From Candidatus Trichofilum aggregatum (GTDB taxonomy: Bacteria; Chloroflexota; Anaerolineae; Promineifilales; Promineifilaceae), in assembly GCA_016716885.1 (NCBI GenBank), contig JADJUV010000001.1:62001-126000 (forward strand): a stretch of DNA of 64,000 nt, read 5' to 3'. Positions 63,392 through 64,000 of the stretch are shown here, one piece after another; position 1 is the first letter of the stretch; each line of letters begins with the position of its first letter. The notes beneath the pieces were generated by a model. It made no database searches, was not told the DNA's origin, and saw only the letters and a list, made by a program, of their open reading frames with translations. The translations under genes were made by a program, and so were the position numbers.

Positions 63392-64000
63392 TCAAGGCAG
63401 AGCAAAATCAAACTTACTCCCCTTGCCTTCAATGCTTTCTACCCAGATGCGCCCATTATTCAAGGTCAGTAGCTCTTTGGCCAGGGCCAACCCCAACCCC
63501 AATCCACCTACCTGCCGCCGCATAAAATGCTCCACCTGGTAAAAGCGGTCAAAAAATGCGATCCAATTTATCCAGGGGAATGCCGACCCCATTATCGCGC
63601 ACGGAACACCATACCTCATCCCGTGCCGCTCACAATAACTGCCACAATGCCCCGCCGGGTGGTAAATTCACGGCGTTGTCCAACAGGTTCCTAAAACCAC
63701 TTCAATCATGCTTCGGTCCGCCACGACGGGCATGGGTTGTTGGGGATTCTCACCGAGGTTCTCCGCTCGATGAACCGGTCGCGCTATAACGACTGGTGAT
63801 CTCTTCAACCAACTCCCGGAAATCAAATTTCTCCACCTTCAACTTCAGCCGCCCTGTATCCACGAATTGCAGATTAAACATATTCTGCATAATTGTGCGC
63901 AACTGGATGGCCGCTCCCATCACCGTATTCATCTGATCCGCCAGTTCCGGGTCTACACTATCCCGTAAAAAAGAGACATACCCCAAAATAACGGACAACG
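63392..64000 (-). CDS. Sensor histidine kinase, 3' part (frameshifted in this sequence)
   Basis: Visible pieces in three frames: HisKA-like SVILGYVSFLRDSVDPELADQMNTVMGAAIQLRTIM, then MFNLQFVDTGRLKLKVEKFDFRELVEEITSRYSAT, then the HATPase core (VRDNGVGIPLDKLDRIF) and GLGLGLALAKELLTLNNGRIWVESIEGKGSKFDFALP at the end. Indels include one extra base in the A run 63551-63556. The gene enters from the right edge of the window, so sensor domains are not seen. Confidence 0.8.

Overview
The window looks like chromosome of a Chloroflexota bacterium, probably Anaerolineae-like. This is an inference from gene content: a DUF951 protein, IHGVTPE-type repeats, secreted proteins ending in LPLILK, DUF11 and FG-GAP surface proteins, intergenic heptamer arrays, and mid-range GC. 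No 16S rRNA is present to confirm it.

Layout. 1-18.9 kb, minus strand: the str/S10/spc/alpha ribosomal superoperon, running rpsL-rpsG-fusA-tuf, then rpsJ to rpsD, with secY, adk and map. Position 1 cuts rpsD. 19.2-23.1 kb: rpoB as its own transcription unit with no rpoC after it. 23.3-28.1 kb, minus: a GT4 glycosyltransferase, a prephenate-dehydrogenase-like protein, an HD hydrolase, an M50 protease and a surface protein. 28.4-35.7 kb, plus: DUF951, a GT2 synthase, a lipoprotein, CopC, a nitrilase-fold amidase, a TIM-barrel protein, Era and a Tat-exported coiled-coil protein. 35.8-39.7 kb: a Ser/Thr kinase with a dead-looking cyclase domain, facing a DUF2089 operon that ends in a 29-residue-repeat protein. 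41-47.9 kb: a two-component pair beside a Tad-type secretion core (cpaE, cpaF, tadB, tadC). 47.9-53.4 kb: comF, hpf and small enzymes, then an unannotated-looking SelW-type selenoprotein. 53.6-64 kb: a large metalloprotease, two tRNA-Ala genes, a T-box-type switch, a hydrolase-leuS operon, an FG-GAP protein, a biotin-carrier protein and the 3' part of a sensor kinase gene.

Most notable observations: (1) the octamer GCGGCCGC occurs about 75 times, in all reading frames and in non-coding DNA, a HIP1-like pattern; (2) a CxxU selenoprotein with a bacterial SECIS-like hairpin; (3) a complete T-box antiterminator/terminator decision module placed 18 nt after a tRNA-Ala gene and before leuS, with no room for a normal Stem I; (4) matching promoter-hairpin-gene leaders for rpoB and rpsL; (5) a kinase-pseudocyclase fusion and an IHGV-repeat operon with a perfect palindromic operator candidate.

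Caution on quality: at least nine genes, several of them essential (rpsK, tuf, fusA, rpoB), carry single-base frameshifts, mostly in homopolymers. These are best read as residual sequencing errors. Such genes are annotated across their full restored span, and isolated stop-codon claims must be weighed against this error rate.
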